Assembly: GCF_012927125.1 (NCBI RefSeq)
Contig: NZ_JABBFZ010000004.1
Coordinates: 310,001 to 374,000 of the forward strand
Length of the DNA stretch: 64,000 bases
Origin: Paraburkholderia antibiotica
GTDB lineage: Bacteria > Pseudomonadota > Gammaproteobacteria > Burkholderiales > Burkholderiaceae
Direction of reading: 5' to 3'
The translations under genes and the position numbers were made by a program. Positions 16,270 to 24,968 of the stretch are shown here, piece by piece; the stretch's first letter is position 1; each line of letters begins with the position of its first letter. The notes under the pieces were generated by a model. It was not told where the DNA came from, did not search any database, and saw only the letters and a program-made list of their open reading frames with translations.

Positions 16270-17334
16270 ATGAACACACCACTCGCTAGTGCCTCGGGTA
16301 ACGCTTCGATCAACGCTTCCCCCCCTGCGCCCGCCGCGCTGCCGGTGCTGCCGCGTCCGTCGGCCGACGAATTCGCCGCCGTCGTCGAACACGGCGCCTA
16401 CATGCCGCTCTCGCAGTTCGGCGTGATCGACGTCACCGGCGACGACGCGGCGAGCTTCCTGCACGGCCAGCTGACCAACGACGTCCAGCATCTCGACGCC
16501 GCCCACGCGCGGCTCGCCGGCTACTGCTCGGCGAAGGGACGCCTGCTCGCGTCGTTCCTGAGCTGGCGCAGCGGCGACACGATCCGCCTGCTGGTGTCGA
16601 AGGACGTGCAGGCGGCGGTGCAGAAGCGTCTGTCGATGTTCGTGCTGCGCGCGAAGGCGAAGCTCGCGGACACGAGCGGCGAACTCGCGGTGATCGGCTT
16701 CGCGGGCGACGTGCGCGGCGCGCTGTCCGGCGTGTTCGACGCGCTGCCCGACGGCGTCCACGTACAGGTCGATGGCGCGGCCGGCTCGTTGATCCGCGTG
16801 CCCGATGCGCTGGAGCGTTTGCGCTATCTGTGGATCGGCCCGAAGGCGCAGGTCGACGCGCTGCTGCCGTCGCTCGACGGCAAGCTCAAGCGCGTGTCGC
16901 CGGCCGTGTGGGACTGGCTCGACATCCGCGCGGGCGAGCCGCGCATCACGCAGCCGGTGGTCGAGCAATTTGTGCCACAAATGGTCAACTACGACGTGCT
17001 CGGCGCGGTCAATTTCCGCAAGGGGTGCTATCCGGGCCAGGAAGTGGTCGCGCGCAGCCAGTATCGCGGCACGATCAAACGGCGTACGTCGCTTGCCAAC
17101 GTCGCCGGCGAAACCGACACGGTGCGGCCCGGCGCGGAGCTGTTCCATTCGGACGATCCGGGCCAGCCGTGCGGGATGATCGTCAATGCGGCCGCGGCGC
17201 AACACGGCGGCGTCGATCTGCTGGTCGAGATCAAGCTCGCGGCGCTCGACGCCGGCAGCGTGCATGTCGGCGCGGCCGACGGCCCGGCGCTGCGGTTCCT
17301 GCCGCTGCCCTACGGACTGCCGGCTGAAGTCTGA
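16270..17334 (+). CDS. ygfZ: YgfZ folate-binding Fe-S protein repair/assembly factor
   Basis: A 354-residue member of the YgfZ/GcvT family. The signature K-G-C-Y-P-G-Q-E (251-258, with Cys253) defines YgfZ; FLHGQLTNDV and YCSAKGRLLASF in the N-terminal half are also typical. YgfZ uses tetrahydrofolate and supports enzymes that depend on iron-sulfur clusters, such as MiaB, particularly under oxidative stress. A 30-residue Ala/Pro/Ser-rich N-terminal extension precedes the fold. A good intrinsic terminator follows 21 bases after the stop. Confidence 0.93.
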   Translation: MNTPLASASGNASINASPPAPAALPVLPRPSADEFAAVVEHGAYMPLSQFGVIDVTGDDAASFLHGQLTNDVQHLDAAHARLAGYCSAKGRLLASFLSWRSGDTIRLLVSKDVQAAVQKRLSMFVLRAKAKLADTSGELAVIGFAGDVRGALSGVFDALPDGVHVQVDGAAGSLIRVPDALERLRYLWIGPKAQVDALLPSLDGKLKRVSPAVWDWLDIRAGEPRITQPVVEQFVPQMVNYDVLGAVNFRKGCYPGQEVVARSQYRGTIKRRTSLANVAGETDTVRPGAELFHSDDPGQPCGMIVNAAAAQHGGVDLLVEIKLAALDAGSVHVGAADGPALRFLPLPYGLPAEV

Positions 17335-17355
17335 CCGACGGGCGGGAGATATCGG

Positions 17356-17380
17356 GCGGCGCGAATGGGCGCCGCTTTTT
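17356..17380 (+). terminator. Rho-independent terminator of ygfZ
   Basis: GCGGCGC (17356-17362), a 6-base loop, GCGCCGC (17369-17375) and TTTTT (17376-17380). Confidence 0.8.
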
Positions 17381-17574
17381 ATTGGCTGTTGCCTGGCGGG
17401 GCGGGCTGCTTGTTGGTTGTGCTTAGGTCGTTCGTCGGCCGCTCATTGAGCGTTCATTGGCTGCTTATTGACCGCTCACCGACCATTTAGCGACAGCCGC
17501 CTGACTCTGCTATTTTTCGCTGGATTGCCGGCTGCTTTGCCGCCGCCCACACGTTCACCGGGAGACGCGCCCCG

Positions 17575-18447
17575 ATGTGCCTGATCGTTTTCGACTGGCG
17601 ACCCGATGCGGTCGACGGCCCGCTCTTCACGCTCGCCGCGAATCGCGACGAATTCTTCCGCCGCACCGCCGACCCGCTTGGCTGGTGGCACGATGCGCCG
17701 GCCGTGCTGGCGGGCCGCGACCTGGTCGGCGGCGGCACGTGGCTCGGATTGTCACGCGATGGCCGCTTCGCCGCGCTGACCAACTATCGCGCGCCGAGCG
17801 AAATGCGCGCGGACGCGCCGACTCGCGGCACGCTGGTCAGCGACTGGCTGAACGGCAACGCACGCGATGCCGACGGCCAGCCGCTCGCAACGCCACTCGC
17901 GTATCTGCGGCAGGTCGCGCAAACCGGCGAAATCTACAACGGCTTCAACCTGCTGGTCGGCGACTGGACCCGTCGCGAGCTCGCGTGGTACTGCAACCGC
18001 GGCGGCGCTCAAGGCAGTAATCCGGGAGGCCCCGCGCTGCTGGCACCGGGCACGCACGGCATCTCGAACGCGGTGCTCGATACCGCGTGGCCGAAGCTGG
18101 TCAGAAAGCGCGCGGAGCTTGGCGCGCTGCTCGAGCGCGCGCCCATGCCACCGCTCGAACGCCTGATCGATCTGATGCGCGATCCGCGTCTCGCGCGCGA
18201 CGACGAATTGCCGGCGACCGGGATTCCGCTCGAACGCGAGCGGGTGCTGTCGGCGGCCTTTATCGAATCGCCGGAGTACGGCACGCGCAGCACCACCGCG
18301 CTGCGTGTCGCCGCGCATGGCGACGTGCTCGGCGTCGCGATCGCCGAGCGCAGCGACGACAACGGCTCGCACCGCGTGGTGCGGCCGGGGGACTTCGAGC
18401 GCAGCTTTGCGTTCAATGTCGAGCGGGACCGGCTGAGCGTTGCCTGA
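17575..18447 (+). CDS. NRDE-family (TANGO2-like) protein
   Basis: A 290-residue protein starting MCLIVFDW, with the family's defining N-R-D-E in TLAANRDEFFRR, then WHDAPAVLAGRDLVGGGTWLGL and FAALTNYRAP. Cys2 at the very N-terminus resembles the nucleophile of Ntn hydrolases, and the family is thought to share that fold. TANGO2 relatives have been linked to haem trafficking and lipid metabolism, but the bacterial role is unsettled. GGGAG is ten bases upstream. Sequence at 18039-18100 inside the gene reappears inverted at 18512-18573, 65 bp past the stop. Confidence 0.9.
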   Translation: MCLIVFDWRPDAVDGPLFTLAANRDEFFRRTADPLGWWHDAPAVLAGRDLVGGGTWLGLSRDGRFAALTNYRAPSEMRADAPTRGTLVSDWLNGNARDADGQPLATPLAYLRQVAQTGEIYNGFNLLVGDWTRRELAWYCNRGGAQGSNPGGPALLAPGTHGISNAVLDTAWPKLVRKRAELGALLERAPMPPLERLIDLMRDPRLARDDELPATGIPLERERVLSAAFIESPEYGTRSTTALRVAAHGDVLGVAIAERSDDNGSHRVVRPGDFERSFAFNVERDRLSVA

Positions 18448-18511
18448 ACGCTGCCTGAGCGTTGCCGGGCGTGCCTGGGTGATCTGGGCATTGCCCGATG
18501 CCTGGGGGGTG

Positions 18512-18573
18512 CCAGCTTCGGTCACGCGGTATCGAACACCGCGTTCGAGATGCCGTGCGTGCCCGGCGCCAGC
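18512..18573 (-). pseudogene. Inverted 62-bp fragment of the NRDE gene
   Basis: Read on the minus strand this is 59 of 62 bases identical to 18039-18100 of the NRDE gene. It encodes LAPGTHGISNAV-like residues in frame, but the Trp codon TGG of the gene is TGA here, so the fragment ends in a stop. Flanking bases do not match the gene. It looks like a short inverted duplication or the remnant of a second, opposite copy. Confidence 0.75.
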
Positions 18574-18668
18574 TTGCGCATCTGTCGTCTGAGCGGCGGA
18601 TAGGCGCTCATGCCGACGCCGTCGCCGGCCCATTCTTCACCGGCTACTACCGCTTTTTACAACCGCCC

Positions 18669-19628
18669 TCACCCGATCCCGAACGCCGCGCGCAATGCCG
18701 CGGCGGCATCCGCATGCGCGTGCGCGACCTCGGGCACGAAGCCGCCCATCTTGAAGAACTCGTGGATCATGCCCGCATAGCGCTTGAGCGTGACCGCGTT
18801 GCCGAGCGCACGCAGCTTGTCCGCGTACGCGTCGCCTTCGTCGCTGAGCGGATCGTATTCGGCGGTCGCGATCCACGCGGGCGCGACACCGCGAAAATCC
18901 GGCGCACCGTTCGCGCCATCGAGCGGCGCGAAACGCCAGTCTTCGCGATCGCCACGGTCGCGCAGATACTGTTCGAAGAACCACTGGATCGTGTCGCCCG
19001 ACAGCAGGAAGCCGTCGGCGAGACGCGAATGCGAGTCGGTCTGCTGATGGCCGGTCGTGCCCGGATAGATCAGCAGTTGCAGCGCGAGCGCGATGCCGGC
19101 GTCGCGCGCGAGCACCGCGCAGACCGCCGCGAGCGTGCCGCCCGCGCTATCGCCGCCGACCGCGAGACGGGTGCCGTCGATGCCGAATTCTGCCGCGTGC
19201 GCGTGCAGCCAGCTGAGCGCGTCGAATGCGTCGTCGACCGCGGTTGGGAACTTGTGTTCGGGCGCGAGCCGGTAGTCGACCGACAGCACCGCGCACTGGC
19301 CGTCGCGCGCGAACATCCGGCACAGCGCGTCGTGCGTATCGACGCTGCCGACCGTGAAGCCGCCGCCGTGGTAGTAGACGAACGCCGGCAGCGGCTCGGC
19401 CCAGTTCGGCTCGACCGGGCAATAGAGGCGCGCGCGGATCGTCGCGCCGTCGCGGGTCGGCACGCGCAGATCTTCGACGGAGAACATCGGCGCGCTCGCG
19501 ATCTCGAGGATCGGCGCACTCTTCTCGTACGACGCGCGCGCCGCTTGCGGGCTCATTTCGTGATATTGCGGGCGCTTGGCCCGCGCGATCATGTCGAGCA
19601 CCTGCTCGATCTTCGGATTCAACGGCAT
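18669..19628 (-). CDS. Alpha/beta-hydrolase, HSL-type esterase/lipase
   Basis: A 319-residue carboxylesterase of the hormone-sensitive-lipase family. Seen: the oxyanion motif HGGGF (87-91), VDYRLAPEHKFP, the nucleophile elbow GDSAGG with Ser161, the acid Asp in EYDPLSDEGDAYAD and the His in GMIHEFFKMGG. Such cytoplasmic enzymes cleave short-chain acyl esters. It leads the left end of a leftward catabolic cluster with SDR, MDR, thioesterase, thiolase and hydratase genes, although 384 bp separates it from the SDR gene, so it is probably transcribed separately. Confidence 0.9.
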   Translation of the reverse strand: MPLNPKIEQVLDMIARAKRPQYHEMSPQAARASYEKSAPILEIASAPMFSVEDLRVPTRDGATIRARLYCPVEPNWAEPLPAFVYYHGGGFTVGSVDTHDALCRMFARDGQCAVLSVDYRLAPEHKFPTAVDDAFDALSWLHAHAAEFGIDGTRLAVGGDSAGGTLAAVCAVLARDAGIALALQLLIYPGTTGHQQTDSHSRLADGFLLSGDTIQWFFEQYLRDRGDREDWRFAPLDGANGAPDFRGVAPAWIATAEYDPLSDEGDAYADKLRALGNAVTLKRYAGMIHEFFKMGGFVPEVAHAHADAAAALRAAFGIG

Positions 19629-20012
19629 GGTTTTGAGGCGATGTGAATGTGTGGCGCGGTGGCGCGCGCCGGTGGGTCGAGGTTAACGGAATTAACGGGG
19701 AGCCGGGAATCGGCCGACGCAGTGACAGTGCGGCAAGCAGCGAACGCGAGCGGACAGGACGGTCGGCACGGCGGCGGCAACGTGGAGGCGGCAGACCCGC
19801 ACGCGCGACAGACCGCGTCGTCGCAATCGCAGGCCGGCATACGGCGGACATACGGCCAGTCCAAGCGTCACGCGCGAACAGCCGCGTTCGCCCGCCATTT
19901 AACCGTTGTGCCTGATTTGGCCGCTTTGCCTGTCGCGTCAGGCCGCCGCGCCCACCGCTCGTCGGCCGATGGCCCGCCGTTCACCTGCTTCCAATCCGCT
20001 GCTAAACCACCA
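19629..20012. other. 384-bp intergenic region with a possible operator
   Basis: GTTAA-N5-TTAAC (19682-19696) is a perfect inverted repeat 54 bases upstream of the esterase start, in the position of a TetR-type operator. CATACGG occurs twice near 19840-19856. No gene is seen. Confidence 0.35.
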
Positions 20013-20903
20013 CTATTCCGCGCCCTTCACCTCCGGCTTCAGCGACATCGGATCGGACGGCTCGCGCAACTGCTCGATGTCCTCGTGCCGCAGCTTCACG
20101 GTCGTCATGATGCCCGGATGCGTGATGATATAGAAACGCCGCGCGGCGATCGCTTCGAACGCGATGTCGGCGACGTCGTCGGCAGTGAGGCGCCCCGACT
20201 GCACCGCACGCTGCAACTGCTTGCCCGCGGCGATCTGCGAGCGCGTCGGCCGGCTCGCGTTGCGCAGGTCGTCGGGACGCGCGCGCTCGGCATCGGCGAT
20301 ACCGGTCGGCACGAAGGCCGGACACAGCAGCGAACAGCCGACCCGGCTCTCCTCCGCCGTCGCCGTCTGCGCAAGCTTCAGATCGTGATAAAGCGTTTCC
20401 GTCAGCGACACCACCGCGTGTTTCGACGCGTTGTAGATACCCATCGCGGGCGGCGACAACAAGCCCGCGACCGATGCCGTGTTGACGATATGCGCGGGTT
20501 CGTTCTGCGCGAGCATGATCGGCGTGAACGCGCGCACGCCGTGCGCGACGCCCATCACGTTGACGCCGAACACCCACGACCAGTCGTTCGCCGAGCTTTC
20601 CCACAGAAAGCCGCCGGTGCCTACGCCCGCGTTGTTGAACAGCAGATGCACCTTGCCGAACGCGTCGAGCGCCGCCTGCGCGAGCGCGTCGACCTGCGCG
20701 GCGTTCGCGACGTCGGTCGGCACGCCGATCGTTTCGGCGCCGCCCGCGCGCAGTGCGTCGACGCTGCGCGCGAGCTCGTCGGCGTCGATGTCGGCGAGCA
20801 CGAGCTTCATGCCGAGCGCCGCGCCCTTCCGCGCGAACGCGCGGCCAAAGCCGCTGCCCGCGCCGGTGATCACCGCCACCTTGCCTGCGAATTCGAATGT
20901 CAT
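20013..20903 (-). CDS. Short-chain dehydrogenase/reductase
   Basis: A 296-residue classical SDR. Seen: the cofactor motif GAGSGFG (14-20), an acidic Asp38-x-Asp40 that favours NAD(H), NNAGVG (90-95), and the catalytic Ser144, Tyr157 and Lys161 (YNASK). The start at 20903 (MTFEFAGKVAVITGAG) is set by the Rossmann fold; the frame is open far upstream into the next gene and is not used. It follows the MDR gene by 59 bp and probably shares its transcript. The substrate is not visible; the long C-terminal part beyond 240 is typical of SDRs acting on alcohols of lipid or terpenoid type. Confidence 0.9.
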   Translation of the reverse strand: MTFEFAGKVAVITGAGSGFGRAFARKGAALGMKLVLADIDADELARSVDALRAGGAETIGVPTDVANAAQVDALAQAALDAFGKVHLLFNNAGVGTGGFLWESSANDWSWVFGVNVMGVAHGVRAFTPIMLAQNEPAHIVNTASVAGLLSPPAMGIYNASKHAVVSLTETLYHDLKLAQTATAEESRVGCSLLCPAFVPTGIADAERARPDDLRNASRPTRSQIAAGKQLQRAVQSGRLTADDVADIAFEAIAARRFYIITHPGIMTTVKLRHEDIEQLREPSDPMSLKPEVKGAE

Positions 20904-20962
20904 GGGAGGTCCCGGTTGAGTGGCGGCGAGCCGTTCATGCTCGGTTAATGCCTGGTTCGCGC

Positions 20963-21961
20963 TCAGATCAGCTTGACCAACTGCTTGCCGAAATTGCGGC
21001 CCTTCAGCAAACCGATGAACGCGTCGGGCGCCGCTTCGAGCCCTTGCGCGATGGTCTCGCGATACTGCAGCTTTTTCTGCGCGACCAGCGTGCCGAGCTG
21101 CTTCAGCGCTTCCGGCCACACCTCCATATGTTCGCTGACGATAAAGCCCTGCACCAGCAGGCGCTGCGTCAACATCATCGACGGATTTTTCAGCGGCAGC
21201 GGCTGACCGTCGTAACCAGCGATAAAGCCGCACAGCGCGATGCGCCCGAACGCGTTCATGCGCGCGAGCGTCACGTCGAGCCCTTCGCCGCCGACGTTCT
21301 CGAAGCAGCCGTCGACCCCATCCGGCGTCGCCGCCTTCAGGTCCTGGTACAGGTTGCCGGCCTTGTAGTCGACGCAGGCGTCGAAGCCGAGCGTCTCGAC
21401 CACGTAGCGGCACTTGTCCGCGCCGCCGGCAATGCCGACCGCGCGCGCGCCGGCCGCCTTCGCCAGTTGCCCGACCACGCTGCCGACCGCGCCGCTCGCC
21501 GCGCTGACCACCACCGTCTCGCCGGCCTTCGGCGCGATGATGCGGTTCAGCCCGTACCACGCGGTGACGCCCGGCATGCCGACCGGGCCCAGATAGGCCG
21601 AGAGCGGCACGTGCGTGTCGTCGATCTTCTGCATGCCCGCGCCGTTCGAGGTGCCGTACTCCTGCCAGCCGAACATCGCGACGACCTTGTCGCCGACCGC
21701 GAACTTCGGATTCTTCGATTCGACCACTTCGCCGACCGTGCCGCCGATCATCACTTCGTTCAGCGGCTGCGGCGCCGCGTACGACTTGCTGTCGTTCATG
21801 CGGCCGCGCATGTACGGATCGAGCGACAGGTAGTGGTTGCGCACGCGCACTTCGCCGTCGGCGAGCGGCGCGAGCGGCGTTTCGACGAGCTTGAAGTTAT
21901 CGGGCGTGACCGCGCCTTCGGGGCGCGAAGCCAGCAGCAACTGGCGATTGATCTGGGCCAT
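20963..21961 (-). CDS. Zinc-independent NADP-dependent oxidoreductase (MDR, curcumin/2-alkenal reductase type)
   Basis: A 332-residue medium-chain reductase: LDPYMRGRM and PLNEVMIGGTVGEVVES in the catalytic part, then the Rossmann motif SAASGAVGSVVGQLAK and a long C-terminal IVSEHMEVWPEALKQL. It lacks the zinc ligands of alcohol dehydrogenases. Relatives reduce alpha,beta-unsaturated ketones and aldehydes (curcumin reductase CurA, leukotriene/2-alkenal reductases). AAGGAG eight bases before the ATG decides the start. It forms a probable operon with the SDR downstream. Confidence 0.92.
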   Translation of the reverse strand: MAQINRQLLLASRPEGAVTPDNFKLVETPLAPLADGEVRVRNHYLSLDPYMRGRMNDSKSYAAPQPLNEVMIGGTVGEVVESKNPKFAVGDKVVAMFGWQEYGTSNGAGMQKIDDTHVPLSAYLGPVGMPGVTAWYGLNRIIAPKAGETVVVSAASGAVGSVVGQLAKAAGARAVGIAGGADKCRYVVETLGFDACVDYKAGNLYQDLKAATPDGVDGCFENVGGEGLDVTLARMNAFGRIALCGFIAGYDGQPLPLKNPSMMLTQRLLVQGFIVSEHMEVWPEALKQLGTLVAQKKLQYRETIAQGLEAAPDAFIGLLKGRNFGKQLVKLI

Positions 21962-22164
21962 CGGGTCGTCTCCTTGGGGTGACCGGGTTGAGCGGGATCG
22001 GATGTGATCCCGCTCTGATGCTGAAGTTGATGCTGATACCTGAGGCTGATACCTGAAGCCGACGCGCATACGTGCGGCATTGCCTGCGCGTTCCCACAAC
22101 ACGCGCTCAGACACGCGCCGTCGAACACGCGCGGTCAATCACGCGGTCAGCCACGGCGGCACGC

Positions 22165-22653
22165 TCAGCCGTCGCTCGGACCGGGCTTCGCGCTCGGGTC
22201 GCTGCGCAGGCGCTGTTGCGCGACGTCGCGGCCCACCGCGAGACGGCGCATGTACTTGAAGGTGCCGAGCGCCTTCGCGACGAAGTGGCCTTCGCTGTCG
22301 CGAATCTCGCCTTCGCAATAGGCCATGGTGGTCGAGCGATGCAGCACGCGGCCGGTCGCGCGCAACTCGCCGCGCCCCGGCTGCATGAAGTTGACCTTCA
22401 TCTCGACGGTGACGACACCGACGCCGTCGCCCGCGAGACTGCGCGCGGCCATCGCGAGCGCGATGTCGGCGAGCGTCATCGTGACGCCGCCATGCGCGAC
22501 GTCCCACGTGTTCATGTGATCGTGCCGCAACGGCAGCACGACTTCGCTGACGCCATCGGCGACGCGCAGCAACTGCGCGCCGAGACGATCGACGAAGGGA
22601 CTTTCGGGCAGCGGCGCGCGGTTCGTTTCGGGGGATGAGGGTGAGTCGGTCAT
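22165..22653 (-). CDS. PaaI-type acyl-CoA thioesterase (hotdog fold)
   Basis: A 162-residue single-hotdog protein. The PaaI/YbgC-type core is clear: HMNTWDVAHGGVTMTLADIALAMAAR with the HGG turn and catalytic-type Asp, then VTVEMKVNFMQPGRGELRATGRVLHR and MAYCEGEIRDSEGHFVAKALGTFKY. These cytoplasmic enzymes hydrolyse acyl- or aryl-CoA thioesters, often to recover CoA from blocked pathways, which suits the neighbouring beta-oxidation-type genes. The start at 22653 is chosen because the upstream in-frame Arg/His/Cys-rich stretch does not look like protein; the ribosome-binding site is weak. Confidence 0.88.
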   Translation of the reverse strand: MTDSPSSPETNRAPLPESPFVDRLGAQLLRVADGVSEVVLPLRHDHMNTWDVAHGGVTMTLADIALAMAARSLAGDGVGVVTVEMKVNFMQPGRGELRATGRVLHRSTTMAYCEGEIRDSEGHFVAKALGTFKYMRRLAVGRDVAQQRLRSDPSAKPGPSDG

Positions 22654-22788
22654 TGAGGTAGTCGGAGTGGGTGATCGGCAACGTGTGCAAAGGCCGTGTC
22701 GTGCGGCATGTCGCTGCTCGACGCGCGCGCATACGCAGGCACGCGCGTGCAGCACGTGCGGCGCGTGCACAGCGAAAAATGATACCTG

Positions 22789-24324
22789 CTATCGCTTTGC
22801 CGCATGGGTATCGGCATGAACATCGGTATGAGCGTCGCCGCGCTCCAGCATCCGTCTGGCGAGGCTCCCCAACCGACGCACCGCGTCGTCGAGCAGTTCG
22901 AGGTCCGTACTCGGGCAGCTCAGACGGATGAAATGATCGAAACGCCCGGTGTTCGAAAACACAGTGCCGGGCATGATACGAAGGCCGTCGTCCAACGCGG
23001 CGTCGAACAAGGCTGCCGACGACAACGCAGCTGGCAACTCGACCCAGAAGCACTGTCCGCCGCGTGGCGACGTAAAGCGCGTGCCTTCCGGAAACGCGAC
23101 GGTAATCGCCGCGGCCATGCGCTCGCGCTGAAGCCGCAAGCTGTCACGCAGACGCCGCAAATGCCGCGCATAGGCTCCGGTCTCGAGGAACCCTGCCAGC
23201 ACGACCTGCGCGAGTCGTTCGTTATGGCGCGACTGGGCGAACTTCAGCATTCCCACGCGCGGATGCCAGCGTCCGCCGTTAATCCAGCCGATCCGCATGC
23301 CCGGCGCAAGCGTCTTGTTGAACGAGGTGCAATGGATCACGGTGCCGTTCGTATCCCATGCCTTCAGCGACTTCGGCGCGGGCTCACCGTCGACGAGCTC
23401 CCGATACGGATCGTCCTCGATCAGCGCGACGCCGGCGCGCGTGCACAGCTCGACGAGACTCGCCTTGTGCGCATCGGGCATCACGCTGCCGAGCGGATTC
23501 TGCAGATTCGGCACCACGACGACGGCCTTGATGTCGGGATGATGTTGCAGCGCGAAGCTCAGCGCATCGATGGCAAGCCCCGTGCTCGGACTCGCCGGAA
23601 TTTCGAGCGCCCGCAGCCCGAGGCTTTCGAGCACCTGAAGCAGACCGAAAAAACATGGCGATTCGACCGCGACGGTGTCGCCCGGCTGCGTCACGGCGCG
23701 CAACGCAAGATTGACGGCTTCGATGCCGCCGTGCGTCATGATCACCTCGTCCGCACCGATTTCGATGCCGCTTTCGAGCACGCGCCGCGCGATCACCGCG
23801 CGCAAGGCCGGATCGCCGAAATCGGGCCCCGCCGCGGTCAGTAGCGTCGGTTCGCGACGCAGCGCACGCAGGGTGGCCTGTCGCAAGGCTTCGGTCGGGT
23901 AGAGATCGGGCGACGCGGTCGTGCCGCCGAGGTTGAGCGCCTGCGGATAGCGCTGGAACTTCGACACCAGCGCGGAAATCGTCGCGTGAATACCGACGAA
24001 TTGCGCGCTGCCCGGCAGCAGCGCCGGATCCGGTTCAGCGACGGCCGGCAGCGCCGCCAGCGGTGCCCGCACGAAATAGCCGGAGCGCGGCCGCGCTTCG
24101 ATCAACGCGACACGCTCGAGCACCCGATAGCTCTCGGTCGCCGTCGCGAGGCTCACGCCGTGGCGCTGCATGAACGCGCGCATCGACGGCATGCGGTCGC
24201 CGGCGCGCAGCACGCCGTTGCCGATCGCGCGCCGATAGTGGTCGGCCAGTTGCCGATACAACGGCTGGCTGTCCGACGCGGGGGAGGCGGACGTGTCGCG
24301 CCGCTCGAAAGTCAATTCGTCCAT
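22789..24324 (-). CDS. MocR/PdxR-type regulator: GntR helix-turn-helix fused to an aminotransferase-fold domain
   Basis: A 511-residue protein with an N-terminal GntR winged helix (LYRQLADHYRRAIGNGVLRAG, MPSMRAFMQRHGVSLATATESYRVLE) and a fold-type I aminotransferase domain with VPNLQNPLGSVM, EDDPYRELV and the PLP lysine in SFNKTLAPGMRIGW. MocR regulators sense PLP and often an amino acid or amine, and control a divergent gene. The divergent neighbour here is a DUF2917 gene 178 bp away, and three GCTGT words plus a 10-bp palindrome lie between. An ATG at 24324 is chosen; a GTG 42 bases further upstream is possible. Confidence 0.9.
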   Translation of the reverse strand: MDELTFERRDTSASPASDSQPLYRQLADHYRRAIGNGVLRAGDRMPSMRAFMQRHGVSLATATESYRVLERVALIEARPRSGYFVRAPLAALPAVAEPDPALLPGSAQFVGIHATISALVSKFQRYPQALNLGGTTASPDLYPTEALRQATLRALRREPTLLTAAGPDFGDPALRAVIARRVLESGIEIGADEVIMTHGGIEAVNLALRAVTQPGDTVAVESPCFFGLLQVLESLGLRALEIPASPSTGLAIDALSFALQHHPDIKAVVVVPNLQNPLGSVMPDAHKASLVELCTRAGVALIEDDPYRELVDGEPAPKSLKAWDTNGTVIHCTSFNKTLAPGMRIGWINGGRWHPRVGMLKFAQSRHNERLAQVVLAGFLETGAYARHLRRLRDSLRLQRERMAAAITVAFPEGTRFTSPRGGQCFWVELPAALSSAALFDAALDDGLRIMPGTVFSNTGRFDHFIRLSCPSTDLELLDDAVRRLGSLARRMLERGDAHTDVHADTHAAKR

Positions 24325-24404
24325 GCGTCGATGGTGCGCATAGCCGGCGCGCGACAACAGATACACATCGGCGCGATTGGGACCGATACAGCCTGCCCGG
24401 ACGC

Positions 24405-24476
24405 GTCGCTGTAGCGCTTCAGATTGTCCATGCCTGTCGCTGTTTCCACGTGAACGAACTCAATAAGCTGTACAGC
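24405..24476. promoter_or_regulatory. Candidate MocR operator region
   Basis: GTCGCTGT occurs at 24405-24412 and 24436-24443, and the palindrome GCTGTACAGC at 24467-24476, giving three GCTGT cores 31 and 28 bases apart in the regulator/DUF2917 divergent gap. MocR proteins are known to bind spaced direct repeats in such gaps; the assignment is inference. Confidence 0.4.
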
Positions 24477-24502
24477 AGGAAAACCATTCGAAGGAAACCA
24501 TC

Positions 24503-24883
24503 GTGACCCGCCCGCCCCCGCACCCGGCCGCGTTCCCATCCCGTCCCACCGCGTTACGCGTGGCCCGCGATCAGACCGTCCTGCTCGATCTGCGTGCCGG
24601 GACCGCCATCGTCGCCGTCGAAGGCAAACTGAAGCTCGGCTTTCGCGATCACGCGCTTGCCTGGCTCGGCGGCGACGCGCCGGTCACATCGATCACCGTT
24701 TGCGAAGGCGAACAGTTTGTGGTCCGGCAACACGGTGTCGTGTCGGTGCGTGCGTCCGATGCGAGCGCTGCGATACAGCTCGCGCCGGCTCTGTCCGGTC
24801 AAGCGCATGTCAGCGGGTTCGTCCAGCGATTCATGCAGCGTCTCGGGGACTTCGTCGCCAGACAGATGAGGCGGGCCAGTTGA
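24503..24883 (+). CDS. DUF2917-family protein
   Basis: A 126-residue protein resembling DUF2917 proteins, which are small, probably beta-rich (cupin-like) and found mostly in Burkholderiales. It reads VARDQTVLLDLRAGTAIVAVEGKL in the core, with a basic C-terminus (QRFMQRLGDFVARQMRR). It begins at GTG 24503 with AAGGA eight bases upstream. The divergent MocR-type regulator next door is its likely controller. Function unknown. Confidence 0.78.
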   Translation: MTRPPPHPAAFPSRPTALRVARDQTVLLDLRAGTAIVAVEGKLKLGFRDHALAWLGGDAPVTSITVCEGEQFVVRQHGVVSVRASDASAAIQLAPALSGQAHVSGFVQRFMQRLGDFVARQMRRAS

Positions 24884-24968
24884 CACGCCCTCGCCGTCAT
24901 CGCGTCGCCGCCAGTTAGAATGCGTCACCAGCTACTCGCTGCCCGCTTCCTTCTTTCTGGTGCCGATC

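Noticed and set aside
18498..19646. A rightward frame over the esterase gene
   Set aside because: Its first codons come from the inverted NRDE fragment and the rest is antisense to a well-defined esterase.
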